From the NCBI RefSeq assembly GCF_030718995.1, contig NZ_CP132204.1, forward strand, positions 62,001 through 126,000: a DNA stretch of 64,000 bases. The letters are read 5' to 3'. This DNA comes from Arthrobacter oryzae (GTDB lineage Bacteria; Actinomycetota; Actinomycetes; Actinomycetales; Micrococcaceae). The notes beneath the pieces were generated by a model. That model saw nothing but the letters and a program-made list of their open reading frames with translations. It had not been told where the DNA came from and did no database searches. A program made the position numbers and the translations under genes. Of the stretch, positions 1-14,919 are shown in pieces (positions within the stretch are counted from its first letter, which is position 1; each line of letters starts with the position of its first letter).

Positions 1-373
1 TGCGGCCGGGACGGTCATAGTAGGTCGCTCCCCCTTCTGAACGCTCTCCGCCCAGATCGAGCACGAGGGGAACGAGGGCCGGGTCTGCGGATGCTGTTGC
101 CGGAACCGTACTCCTGACTCCCACGGTGCACACTACTGTCCGGTTCGGCTCCCACTCGTGGCGGTGGCAGGCATAGCCTGTCAGGCGCGGAAACTCGCCG
201 TCCGGGGCGCGGAGGACAATGACCTTGAATTCACGGCCAGGCTGGATCAGTGAGTGGTAGTTCAACCCGCCAACAAGCAGGCCGAGCTCCCGATCGGAGA
301 GTCGGCCCTCTCCGCCTGCCAGACCTGAACCGCCGTCGTCTACAACTTCGAAGAGCTTACGGGCCCTACTCAT
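1..373 (-). CDS. Hypothetical protein of a surface-polysaccharide locus, N-terminal part only
   Basis: An open frame runs leftward from ATG at 373 to the window edge (124 codons seen, no stop). A GGGAG ribosome site lies 5 bases upstream. It starts 44 bases downstream of the polysaccharide-exporter ATPase gene on the same strand, so it is probably the last or next gene of the glf-wzm-wzt operon. The visible part has an acidic/Gly-rich start and a hydrophobic, beta-rich middle (VIVLRAP). I do not recognise the family. Position suggests a glycosyltransferase or another galactan/teichoic-acid biosynthesis protein, but that is inference from context only. Confidence 0.6.
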   Translation of the reverse strand, partial: MSRARKLFEVVDDGGSGLAGGEGRLSDRELGLLVGGLNYHSLIQPGREFKVIVLRAPDGEFPRLTGYACHRHEWEPNRTVVCTVGVRSTVPATASADPALVPLVLDLGGERSEGGATYYDRPGR

Positions 374-417
374 CTAAACTCCCTACTGCAATCGTGTTCA
401 TATGCGTCAGCTCCGTC

Positions 418-1148
418 TCAGCCTTCCCGGAGAAGGCGTACTGCTTCCCCGATAGGCCCGTCCGCGACTTTCTTGCCCTGCCGCAGCACGACGCCCCTGT
501 CGCAAACTTTGCTCACCATGTCGAGGTCGTGGCTGACGACTACGAGCGTGCAACCCGACTCCCGGAGTTCCTGGATGCGCGCCAGGCACTTCTTCTGGAA
601 CGGTTCGTCGCCGACCGAGAGGATCTCATCGATCAGGAAAACATCGGGATTCGTGTGAACGGCGACTGAAAATGCCAGGCGCAGGAACATCCCTGAGGAG
701 TAGAACTTCACCTCCGTGTCGATGAATTTTCCGATTTCGGAAAATTCAACGATCTCGTCAAAGCGCGCTTCTGTTTCCTTCTCCGTCATTCCCAGGAGTA
801 CACCGTTGAGGAACACATTTTCGCGGCCTGTGAGGTCCGGGTGGAATCCCGCGCCGACTTCAATAAGACCGGCAACCTTGCCGCGTGTCCTGACACTGCC
901 TGTATCGGTGCTCATGACGCCGGAAATGAGCTTGAGCAGGGTGGATTTTCCGGAACCGTTGAACCCCAGCAGCGCCACCGATTCACCGACGCCGACCGTT
1001 ACGTCCACACCATCCAGTGCCATGAACGTCGAGGAGAGGTCCCCCCTGCGTCCTTTGAAAAGCCAGACCACGGTCTCTTTCAGGGACCGCGTGTGCCGGA
1101 GGTTAAAGCGTTTGGATACCTTTTCTACAATGATTGCTTCTGCGGCCA

Positions 1149-1149
<1 letters not shown>
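418..1149 (-). CDS. wzt: ABC-2 polysaccharide exporter, ATP-binding subunit (Wzt type)
   Basis: Nucleotide-binding subunit that powers export of a lipid-linked polysaccharide (galactan, teichoic acid or O-antigen type) with the permease encoded just upstream. The 243-aa protein has Walker A GFNGSGKS at about residues 62-69, signature YSSGM at 150-154, Walker B VFLIDE at 170-175 and a switch His in VVVSHD. The VEVGAGFHPDLTGRENVFLNG-type segment after Walker A is typical of the polysaccharide subfamily. It lacks the C-terminal carbohydrate-binding domain of long Wzt proteins. ATG at 1149 is chosen over GTG at 1152 because AGGAG is better spaced from it. The start overlaps the wzm stop (TGATG), implying translational coupling. 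Confidence 0.9.
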
Positions 1150-7438
<6,289 letters not shown>

Positions 7439-8043
7439 TCACGCCCTTGTTAAACAACAGGACTACGGCCACGACGGCCGGAACCAGCATGGCGAATCCG
7501 GCAGCAATGTAACCACCGGTGAGTGTCGGAAACCCGATCGTCAGGACAAACAACTGGGCCACCAGGGCCCCCGCCCGTGGCCAGCGGAATCCCCGGAACA
7601 GAAAATAGGCAACGGCATACAGCCAGGCCGCAAAGGAAAGCAGGAGCGCCAAAGTGAAAACAGCACCCCAGAATGACAAGACGGGTGCCCCCGTGACCAG
7701 TTGGATGGCATACCAGGCCGCAGCCACAAGCAGGGCGGTTGCTTCAGCGCCCACAATCAGCGACAGGACTGTGACAGCCGGCGGTCGGGTGGCCCGGACT
7801 TCCGGGGACGAAGGACTCGGAGATGTTCCCGAACCGTCAGTGGAGCCGGGCACGCGGGGCTCAAGGCTGGGGTCGGAGTGGTCCTCTGGGGGTCTTGACA
7901 CACTGGCACCATACCGGACATAGTCGACACCGGGGAGGGCGACGGCGACCTATGTGACGTATCGCTCACGCTTAAGAGGCACTTCTTGGACGATTACCCC
8001 TTGTTTACACAGCGTTAACATGACACGCTTAATTCAGATGACC

Positions 8044-8067
8044 AAGGGGACCCGGCAGGGTCCCTTT
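8044..8067 (+). terminator. Hairpin with short U-run in the whiB1 upstream region
   Basis: A 10-bp stem (AAGGGGACCC with GGGTCCCTTT, one G-T pair) and GGCA loop are followed by CTT. It looks like a weak intrinsic terminator, placed about 75 bases before the whiB1 start codon. Whether it lies inside the whiB1 leader, acting as an attenuator, depends on a start site I cannot locate. Confidence 0.5.
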
Positions 8068-8081
8068 CTTATGTAGCCTCT

Positions 8082-8097
8082 AGTGAATATTTTCACA
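8082..8097 (+). promoter_or_regulatory. Predicted CRP/FNR-family operator of whiB1
   Basis: AGTGA-ATATTT-TCACA matches the CRP consensus TGTGA-N6-TCACA at every fixed position but the first. It is centred about 51 bases upstream of the whiB1 ATG. In M. tuberculosis, whiB1 is regulated by the CRP homologue Rv3676 through such sites, which supports the call. Whether it activates or represses here depends on the transcription start. Confidence 0.6.
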
Positions 8098-8140
8098 AGA
8101 GGTCTTTAGCGAGTTCCCAGGAATGGAGTGACTGATCAGC

Positions 8141-8389
8141 ATGGATTGGCGTAACCGCGCAGCGTGCCTCGACAAGGACCCGGAGCTGTTCTTCCCGGTA
8201 GGAAACACCGGGCCTGCTCTCCTGCAGATCGAGGAGGCCAAGAGCGTATGCCGCCGCTGCCCGGTGGTGGACACGTGCCTTCAGTGGGCCCTCGAATCGG
8301 GACAGGACGCCGGCGTCTGGGGCGGAATGAGCGAAGACGAACGCCGGGCTCTTAAGCGCCGCGCAGCGCGCGCCCGCCGGGCTTCCTAA
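8141..8389 (+). CDS. whiB1: WhiB-family iron-sulfur transcription factor, WhiB1 type
   Basis: Small cytosolic [4Fe-4S] protein that binds sigma factor region 4 and senses nitric oxide in the WhiB1 subgroup. All four cluster ligands are present: C9, C37, C40 and C46 (CxxC plus flanking Cys). The GVWGG turn is at 58-62 and a basic DNA-binding tail follows (RRALKRRAARARRAS). At 82 aa it has the normal length, and the N-terminus MDWRxxAxC followed by DPELFFPVGN matches M. tuberculosis WhiB1 closely. As in M. tuberculosis, the convergent neighbour is the histidine kinase PdtaS. A CRP-like site and a hairpin lie upstream, and a strong terminator lies 30 bases downstream. Confidence 0.95.
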   Translation: MDWRNRAACLDKDPELFFPVGNTGPALLQIEEAKSVCRRCPVVDTCLQWALESGQDAGVWGGMSEDERRALKRRAARARRAS

Positions 8390-8418
8390 CGGATAACTCC
8401 GGCCACAGGGCCAGCAAA

Positions 8419-8454
8419 AAGGCGGCCGCGGACTTCACAGTCCGCGGCCGCCTT
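8419..8454. terminator. Strong bidirectional intrinsic terminator between whiB1 and pdtaS
   Basis: A perfect 15-bp stem (AAGGCGGCCGCGGAC with its complement at 8440-8454) encloses a 6-base loop. CTCTTTT follows on the plus strand, and an A-run before the stem (T-run on the minus strand) serves the other direction. It separates two convergent genes. Confidence 0.9.
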
Positions 8455-8505
8455 CTCTTTTGAGCTACCTTCCCTTTTAAGCTGCCTGGCCTTCAGTGGC
8501 TGGCG

Positions 8506-9975
8506 TCACCGTTTCTGCAGGTTCAAGACGATCTGCACCGCAGTGCCGCCCCCCTCGCGGGGCTTCCACTGAATGCTCCCGCCGAGTTCGCTGGTGACGA
8601 GGGTTCTGACGATCTGCAGTCCCAGGCCTTCCACATGGGGCGTGTCCGGAAGCCCGACACCGTCATCGGCAACTGTCACGGTCAGGAACTCGTCGCCGTC
8701 GTCGCCCTCCGACCGGTCGGCCAGGAGCCAGACAGTACCGGTTCGCCCCTCCAACCCGTGTTCGACGGCGTTCGTCACCAGTTCGTTGATGACCAGGGCA
8801 AGCGGAGTGGCAAAGTCGCTCGGCAGCTCACCGAACAGGCCGGACCTGGCAGTCTTGACCTGCTGCGACGGGGAGGCGACCTCTGCGGAGAGCCGGAACT
8901 GCCGGCCGATCAGTTCATCGAAGTCGACGCTTTGCGTCAAGCCCTGGGACAGCGTCTCGTGGACGAGGGCGATCGTTGCAACTCTTCGCATGGCCTGCTC
9001 GAGGCCTTGTTTGGCCTCATCACTGACCATCCGGCGTGACTGCATGCGCAGCAACGCTGCAACAGTCTGCAAATTGTTCTTCACCCGGTGGTGGATCTCC
9101 CGGATGGTGGCGTCCTTCGTCACCAGTTCCATTTCCCGGCGCCGGAGCTCGGAGACATCACGGCAAAGCACCAGCGCCCCGAACCTCTGCTGCTCATCGC
9201 GCAAGGGGATGGCCCGAAGTGACAGGCTGACTCCGCGGGATTCAATTTCGCTGCGCCACGGCATACGTCCCGTCACCACCAGGGGTAACGTTTCATCTAC
9301 CATGCGGCGATCCCGCAACAATCCAGCCGTGACTTCGGCCAGCGACCTGCCCTCGAGGGATTCACCATCACCCAGGCGTCGGAATGCCGAGACGCCGTTC
9401 GGACTGGCGTACTGCACAATCCCGTCTGCATCAAGCCGGATCAGACCATCGCCCACGCGGGGAGCCCCACGGCGGGACCCGGTGGGCGAGGCGAAATCGG
9501 GCCACAGTCCAAGGGTTCCCATCCGCAGCAAGTCGTAGGCACATTGCCTGTACGTCAGTTCCAGCCTGGACGGCATCCGTGAACTCGACAGGTCCATGTG
9601 CGTGGTCACGACGGCCAGCGTCCGGCCGTTCCGCACCATGGGGACAGCTTCAACCCGAAGCGCCATGTCGCTGCTCCAGTTGGTTTCGCTCGAGCGCTCA
9701 ATGGTGCGGCTGCTCCAGGCCTTGTCCACAAGCGGTTGCAGGTCCGACCTGATCCCCTCCCCCACGAAATCGGCGTGGAACACCGTATGCGTGGTGGAAG
9801 GGCGGACGTGGGCCAGGGCCACGTAGCCGAACTCAGGATGCGGGAACCACAGGGCCAGGTCCGCGAAGGCGAGGTCGGCGACCATCTGCCAGTCGCCCAC
9901 CAGGAGGTGCAGCCACTCGGCATCCCCCGGCCCGAAATCAGCGTGTTCCCTGATGGGGTCCGTAAAGATTGCCAC
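8506..9975 (-). CDS. pdtaS: Soluble sensor histidine kinase, PdtaS type
   Basis: Cytosolic HisKA_2-family kinase (489 aa, no membrane segment) that in actinobacteria phosphorylates the ANTAR-domain RNA-binding regulator PdtaR. The order is an N-terminal GAF-like sensor (about 1-140), PAS-like domain (about 175-280), phosphoacceptor helix with REIHHRVKNN (His at about 295), then HATPase_c with NELVTNAVEHG (N box), VADDGVGLPD (G1 box) and GLGLQIVRTL (G2 box). The GTG start at 9975 has GGAGGT just upstream. It follows the glutamate dehydrogenase gene by about 33 bases, so they are probably cotranscribed. Adjacency to whiB1 copies the M. tuberculosis Rv3219-Rv3220c arrangement. No pdtaR is in this window. 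Confidence 0.92.
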   Translation of the reverse strand: MAIFTDPIREHADFGPGDAEWLHLLVGDWQMVADLAFADLALWFPHPEFGYVALAHVRPSTTHTVFHADFVGEGIRSDLQPLVDKAWSSRTIERSSETNWSSDMALRVEAVPMVRNGRTLAVVTTHMDLSSSRMPSRLELTYRQCAYDLLRMGTLGLWPDFASPTGSRRGAPRVGDGLIRLDADGIVQYASPNGVSAFRRLGDGESLEGRSLAEVTAGLLRDRRMVDETLPLVVTGRMPWRSEIESRGVSLSLRAIPLRDEQQRFGALVLCRDVSELRRREMELVTKDATIREIHHRVKNNLQTVAALLRMQSRRMVSDEAKQGLEQAMRRVATIALVHETLSQGLTQSVDFDELIGRQFRLSAEVASPSQQVKTARSGLFGELPSDFATPLALVINELVTNAVEHGLEGRTGTVWLLADRSEGDDGDEFLTVTVADDGVGLPDTPHVEGLGLQIVRTLVTSELGGSIQWKPREGGGTAVQIVLNLQKR

Positions 9976-10008
9976 TACACCTCCAGATTCGGCGCTTGGA
10001 ACGAATCC

Positions 10009-13000
10009 CTAACGCCGGACGATTGACCTCAAGAGCCTCAATGCTACCGACAGTGATGCCATATCGTCCGCTTCAAGCGAGTTGACCTCTTCAAACATGC
10101 TCCTGGCACGGTCCAGCTGTTCGGCGTTCTGGCCTTCCCAGTTCACAACGCGGTCCTCTGCCGGGGCTCCGGGCGACGTCGACTCAAGGACCGACGTCGT
10201 AATGTCCGAAATCGTGGAGTAGAGGTCATCCCGCAACGCAGCGCGGGCCAGCGCCTGCCAGCGGTCCCGCCTCGGCAGCTTGGTGATCCGCTCCAGCAGG
10301 GAGTCCACGTGGAAGCGGTCGAACACCGTGTAGTAGACATGCGCGATGCTTTCCACGGGCTCCGGGTTGTTGTGGGCGATCTTGGCAATGTCCAGCAGCA
10401 CGAAGCTTTCGAACAGTTCCGCCCAGCGATGGGCGAGATCCTCCGGAAGGTCCCAGCTGCGGGCCTTTTCCAGCCACTCGGACACGCGGACACGGTCGTC
10501 GCCGCGCAGATAATCGAGAAGGCGGGCGCGCATCGGATCCATCAGCGGCTTGAACTCGTCTACGATCTCCGAGATCGGCCGGGAGGCGCCACCCTGGCTG
10601 AGGACCCACCGGACGGCCCGGTCCAGCAGCCGCCGAATGTCCAGGTGCACCGTGCTCCAGTGTTCCGTGGGGAAGGACGCCGGCAGTTCATTGAGCTCGC
10701 CGACCATAATGTCCAGCTCGTAGACTTCGCGAAGGGCCACGAACGCCTTGGCAACGGCGGCTTCATTAGCTGATGTCTCTTCAATGGTGCGGAACGCAAA
10801 CGTGATGCCGCCCAGGTTGATCATGTCGTTGGCCACGACAGTGGCGATGATCTCGCGCCGCAGCGGATGAGTGTCGAGCTCGGCGTCGAACCTTTCCCGG
10901 AGTTGCTCGGGGAAGTAGGCACGAAGCGTCTGCCTGAACCAGGGGTCGTCGGCGAGATCGCTCTCCCGCAGTGCAGTTGCGAGTTCGATCTTCGCGTAAG
11001 CCGCCAGCACTGACAGCTCCGGCGAGGTCAGCCCTTGGCCCTGGGCCAGGCGTTCCCTGAGCGTCTCAGTAGTGGGCAGGGCCTCAAGGTCGCGCTTGAG
11101 GTCGGCGGATTTCTCCAGCCAGTCCATCAGCCGTTCGTAGCTGGGGCTCCACTCCGCCACACGGATGCGGTCATTGAGCAGCAGGATGTTCTGGTCAATG
11201 TTGTCCTCCAGTACCAGCCGCCCCACTTCGTCCGTCATGGATGCAAGGAAGTCCGCCCGCTCTGCGGTGTCGATCTTGCCCGCCGCCACCATCCGGTCCA
11301 CAAAGATCTTGATGTTGACCTCATGGTCCGAGCAGTCAACGCCGGCGGAGTTGTCGATGGCGTCGGTATTCAGGATGACTCCCTGAAGTGCGGCTTCAAT
11401 GCGTCCGCGCTGGGTCATGCCCAGGTTCCCGCCTTCTCCGACCACCTTGACACGAAGGTCGCGGCCGTCGACGCGGATGGCGTCGTTGGCTTTGTCCCCC
11501 ACCTCAGCATGCGTTTCTGTGCTTGCCTTGACGTATGTGCCGATGCCGCCGTTGTACAGCAGGTCCGCGGGCGCCAGGAGAATGGCACGAAGGAGTTCCG
11601 GAGGGCTGAGTTCGGTGGTGCCGTCCGGCAGGCCAAGGGCCGCCCGCACTTGCCCGGACACGGGAATGGATTTTGCCTGCCGGCCAAAGACGCCGCCGCC
11701 TTCGCTGATGAGGCCCTTGTCGTAGTCGTCCCAGGAGGACCGGGGCAGATCGAAGAGCCTCTGTCGCTCCGCAAAGGATGCGGCCTCATCGGGATTCGGA
11801 TCCAGGAAGATGTGGCGGTGGTCAAACGCCGCCAGCAGCCGAATGTGCCTGGAAAGCAGCATTCCGTTGCCAAAGACGTCCCCGGACATGTCGCCCACGC
11901 CCACCACGGTGAACGGTTCCGACTGGGTGTCCAGGTCAAGTTCGCTGAAGTGTCGCTTGACCGATTCCCACGCCCCGCGGGCGGTGATCCCCATGGCCTT
12001 GTGGTCGTAGCCCACAGAGCCGCCGGAAGCGAAGGCATCCCCCAGCCAGAAGCCGTATTCCGCCGAGAGCCCGTTTGCGATGTCCGAAAACGTTGCGGTT
12101 CCCTTGTCTGCGGCGACAACAAGGTAATTGTCGTTGTCGTCATAGCGGACGACGTCGGACGGCGGAACGACTGCTTCTCCGTCAGGGGTGGTGATCAGGT
12201 TGTCCGTCAGGTCCAGCAGGCCGCGGATGAATGTCTTGTAGCTCTCGACGCCTTCGGCCATCCAGGCTGTCCGGTCCGCCGCAGGGTCGGGGAGCTGCTT
12301 GGCAAAGAATCCGCCCTTGGCGCCGGTGGGCACAATAACGGCGTTCTTGACGGTCTGCGCCTTGACAAGGCCAAGGATTTCGGTGCGGAAGTCCTCCCGC
12401 CGGTCCGACCAGCGAAGCCCGCCGCGGGCCACCTTGCCGAAGCGCAGGTGCACACCCTCGACCCGGGGCGAGTACACCCAGATCTCAAACATTGGCCGGG
12501 GGTAGGCCAGCCCGTCGATCGCGGCCGGGTTTAGTTTGAAGCTCAGGTACGGCTTCTGCTGGTAGAAGTTGGTCCGGAGTGTGGCCTCGATGAGGTTGGC
12601 AAAAGTACGGAGCACGCGGTCGGCGTCGAGGGTGGCTACCTGTTCAATGGCAGCTGCCAGCTCGGCGCGGACGGTTGCCTGGCGCTCGGTACGGACGTCG
12701 TCCTCAAGTGCGGGGTCAAAGCGCGCCGCGAACAGCGCGCCCAGCGAACGGGTCACCTCGGGATTGGCCAGCAGCGTGTCGGCAATGAATCCAAATGAAT
12801 TCGTGTTGCCCATCTGGCGCATGTACTTCGCGTAGGCGCGGAGGACCACAATCTGGCGCCAGTGCATGCCTTCGCGCAGGACCAGACGGTCAAAGCTGTC
12901 CGACTCGACGTCACCGGAAACGGCGGCGCCGAAGGCGTCCGCCAACAGCTGGCCTGTGGCGAGGGGAGCCACGCCGGGCGGGTACTTCAGTCCCAGGTCG

Positions 13001-14862
13001 TACAGGAAGAAGTCCCGTTTGTCCGCCGTCTCGATTTCAAAGGGCCGCTCATCGAGCACTTCAAGGCCAAGGTTATGGAAGTACGGCAGGATCTGGCTGA
13101 GGCTCTTCGGCTCGAGCATGTAAAGCTTGACCCGGGCATCCTCTTCAAGCGTGGCTCCTGCCCCCTCGGGAAGGTACACATGGACGCCGGGCCTCTCGTG
13201 CGTGCCCCTTTCAGCCAGTTCAGCAGATGATCCGTACTTCTCGAACCGCTCGATGTCCGCGAGTGCGTCCTCGACCTCGTAGTCCACGCGGTAGCTGACG
13301 GGGAAGGCTTCGGCCCAGGCCGAGGCAAGTCCCTTGTTGTCACCACCGGCACCGCTGTCCCGCAGCACTTCCGTGATCCCTTCGCTCCATGAACGCGCAG
13401 CCCGGACAAGCCTCTTCTCCAGCTCCTCGACGTTGACGTCGCTGACGTCTGCATCCTTCGGCAGCCGGATCCGGAAGAACAGCCTTGCCAGCGCCGATTC
13501 GGTCATCCTGGCTTCGTAGTCAATGGAGACGGCGTGGAAGGTCTCGCGGAGTTCCTGCTCGATGCGGAGGCGCACGTTCGTTGTGTACCGGTCGCGGGGA
13601 AGGTACACCAGGGCGGACATGAACCGGCCGTAGATATCGGGCCTCAGGAACAGCCGGGTGCGCCGCCGTTCCTGCAGCCGCTGGATTCCGGTGGCTGTCG
13701 CAGCGAGGTCGGAAACCTCGATCTGGAACAGCTCATCCCGGGGGTAGGTCTCAAGGATACCCAGCAGGTCCTTGCCTGAATGGGAGTGCGGCGGGAACCC
13801 GGCGCTGCGCAGCACGGCCTCCACCTTCTCGCGGACAACAGGGATGTTCCTGACAGAGCCCGCGTAGGCACTGGTGGCGAAGAGCCCGATGAACCGCTGC
13901 TCACCGTTGACGTTTCCGGCAGCGTCGAAGCTCTTGACCCCAATGTAATCGAGGTACGCCGGGCGGTGCACGGTGGAGCGGGAATTAGCTTTGGTGATGA
14001 CCAACGCGCGCTTCTCGCGCGCCTTCTTGCGACCCGCAACGGTGAGGTGCTGGACGTGGTGTCCTTCGGCGCCGCTGCGGAGCAGGCCGAGGCCGCTTTC
14101 TTCCCGCAGTTCCAGGACGTCCTCGCCTGATTCGTTGACGAGGTCATATTCCCGGTAACCGAGGAAGGTGAAGTTGCCGTCGTCGAGCCATCGAAGAAGC
14201 TCCTGGGCCTGGCGCAGTTCCTCGATCTGTGAGGGGTTGGCCACGTTGTCGAGGTCCTGTGCGATCTGCAGCGCCTTGTTGCGCATCTTCGGCCAGTCCT
14301 CTACGGCCGCCCGGACGTCCCCCAGGACACGTTCAATACCTTCAATCAGCCGCCCATGGGATTCCTCGCTGGCAGGGCCGATCTCGACCGCGATCCACGA
14401 TTCCATATGGGAGGCGTTGTCGCCTTGGGCAATCAGGTGTGACAGGCTCGGCATCGCCGCAGTGTCGCCGCTGGAAATGCCGATGCTGGACGGCACCCTG
14501 TCCACTTTTGCCAGCTGCGCGCTCTCCCGGTTGCGGGTGACGACAAACAGCGGGTGGAGGACAAGGTGGATGGCAGAGTTCTGCCGCACGAGCTCGGCAT
14601 TGACGGAGTCCACCAGGAACGGCATGTCGTCCGTGACGATATACACAACACTGCAGTCCGCTTCGTCAACGATCCTGATGTTGGCCGTGCCCGGCACGCG
14701 GACAGCCGCAACCTCGCGGTGGGTTTCGGCGCGGGCGGCCAGGACGTCCGGTGAATAGGCCCGGAAATCTTCCTCCGGAAGGTGCTCGTAGTAGTCTCCG
14801 AAGTACCCTTCACGGGCTCCGAGCAAAACGGACTGATCCTCCACGCTGGACCCAGACGACAT
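10009..14862 (-). CDS. gdh: NAD-specific glutamate dehydrogenase, large (about 180 kDa) class
   Basis: Catalyses NAD-dependent oxidative deamination of glutamate to 2-oxoglutarate and ammonia, linking nitrogen and carbon metabolism in the cytosol. The 1617-aa product matches the usual length of the class (M. tuberculosis Rv2476c is about 1.62 kaa). The long N-terminal half carries ACT-like regulatory regions. The catalytic part has ARGGLRWSDRREDFRTE, GLVKAQTVKNAVIVPTGAKGGF (Lys at about 834 and 849) and the nucleotide-binding segment VVGEGGNLGMTQ. ATG at 14862 is preferred to TTG at 14868 because GGAGG is then 9 rather than 3 bases away. Second-last gene of the leftward group that ends with pdtaS. 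Confidence 0.93.
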   Translation of the reverse strand: MSSGSSVEDQSVLLGAREGYFGDYYEHLPEEDFRAYSPDVLAARAETHREVAAVRVPGTANIRIVDEADCSVVYIVTDDMPFLVDSVNAELVRQNSAIHLVLHPLFVVTRNRESAQLAKVDRVPSSIGISSGDTAAMPSLSHLIAQGDNASHMESWIAVEIGPASEESHGRLIEGIERVLGDVRAAVEDWPKMRNKALQIAQDLDNVANPSQIEELRQAQELLRWLDDGNFTFLGYREYDLVNESGEDVLELREESGLGLLRSGAEGHHVQHLTVAGRKKAREKRALVITKANSRSTVHRPAYLDYIGVKSFDAAGNVNGEQRFIGLFATSAYAGSVRNIPVVREKVEAVLRSAGFPPHSHSGKDLLGILETYPRDELFQIEVSDLAATATGIQRLQERRRTRLFLRPDIYGRFMSALVYLPRDRYTTNVRLRIEQELRETFHAVSIDYEARMTESALARLFFRIRLPKDADVSDVNVEELEKRLVRAARSWSEGITEVLRDSGAGGDNKGLASAWAEAFPVSYRVDYEVEDALADIERFEKYGSSAELAERGTHERPGVHVYLPEGAGATLEEDARVKLYMLEPKSLSQILPYFHNLGLEVLDERPFEIETADKRDFFLYDLGLKYPPGVAPLATGQLLADAFGAAVSGDVESDSFDRLVLREGMHWRQIVVLRAYAKYMRQMGNTNSFGFIADTLLANPEVTRSLGALFAARFDPALEDDVRTERQATVRAELAAAIEQVATLDADRVLRTFANLIEATLRTNFYQQKPYLSFKLNPAAIDGLAYPRPMFEIWVYSPRVEGVHLRFGKVARGGLRWSDRREDFRTEILGLVKAQTVKNAVIVPTGAKGGFFAKQLPDPAADRTAWMAEGVESYKTFIRGLLDLTDNLITTPDGEAVVPPSDVVRYDDNDNYLVVAADKGTATFSDIANGLSAEYGFWLGDAFASGGSVGYDHKAMGITARGAWESVKRHFSELDLDTQSEPFTVVGVGDMSGDVFGNGMLLSRHIRLLAAFDHRHIFLDPNPDEAASFAERQRLFDLPRSSWDDYDKGLISEGGGVFGRQAKSIPVSGQVRAALGLPDGTTELSPPELLRAILLAPADLLYNGGIGTYVKASTETHAEVGDKANDAIRVDGRDLRVKVVGEGGNLGMTQRGRIEAALQGVILNTDAIDNSAGVDCSDHEVNIKIFVDRMVAAGKIDTAERADFLASMTDEVGRLVLEDNIDQNILLLNDRIRVAEWSPSYERLMDWLEKSADLKRDLEALPTTETLRERLAQGQGLTSPELSVLAAYAKIELATALRESDLADDPWFRQTLRAYFPEQLRERFDAELDTHPLRREIIATVVANDMINLGGITFAFRTIEETSANEAAVAKAFVALREVYELDIMVGELNELPASFPTEHWSTVHLDIRRLLDRAVRWVLSQGGASRPISEIVDEFKPLMDPMRARLLDYLRGDDRVRVSEWLEKARSWDLPEDLAHRWAELFESFVLLDIAKIAHNNPEPVESIAHVYYTVFDRFHVDSLLERITKLPRRDRWQALARAALRDDLYSTISDITTSVLESTSPGAPAEDRVVNWEGQNAEQLDRARSMFEEVNSLEADDMASLSVALRLLRSIVRR

Positions 14863-14919
14863 CGACAAACGCCTCCATCACAAATTCATAGCTGCCTCTT
14901 TGCAGCCCTTATGGTGAGC

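Noticed and set aside
7953..7969. TGTGA and TCAC half-sites upstream of whiB1 as a second CRP site
   Set aside because: The half-sites are 8 bases apart instead of 6, so the spacing is wrong for a CRP-family dimer.
11035..12534. 499-aa open frame opposite the glutamate dehydrogenase gene
   Set aside because: Antisense shadow of a strongly conserved enzyme; composition is Arg/Gly/Val-rich without family features.
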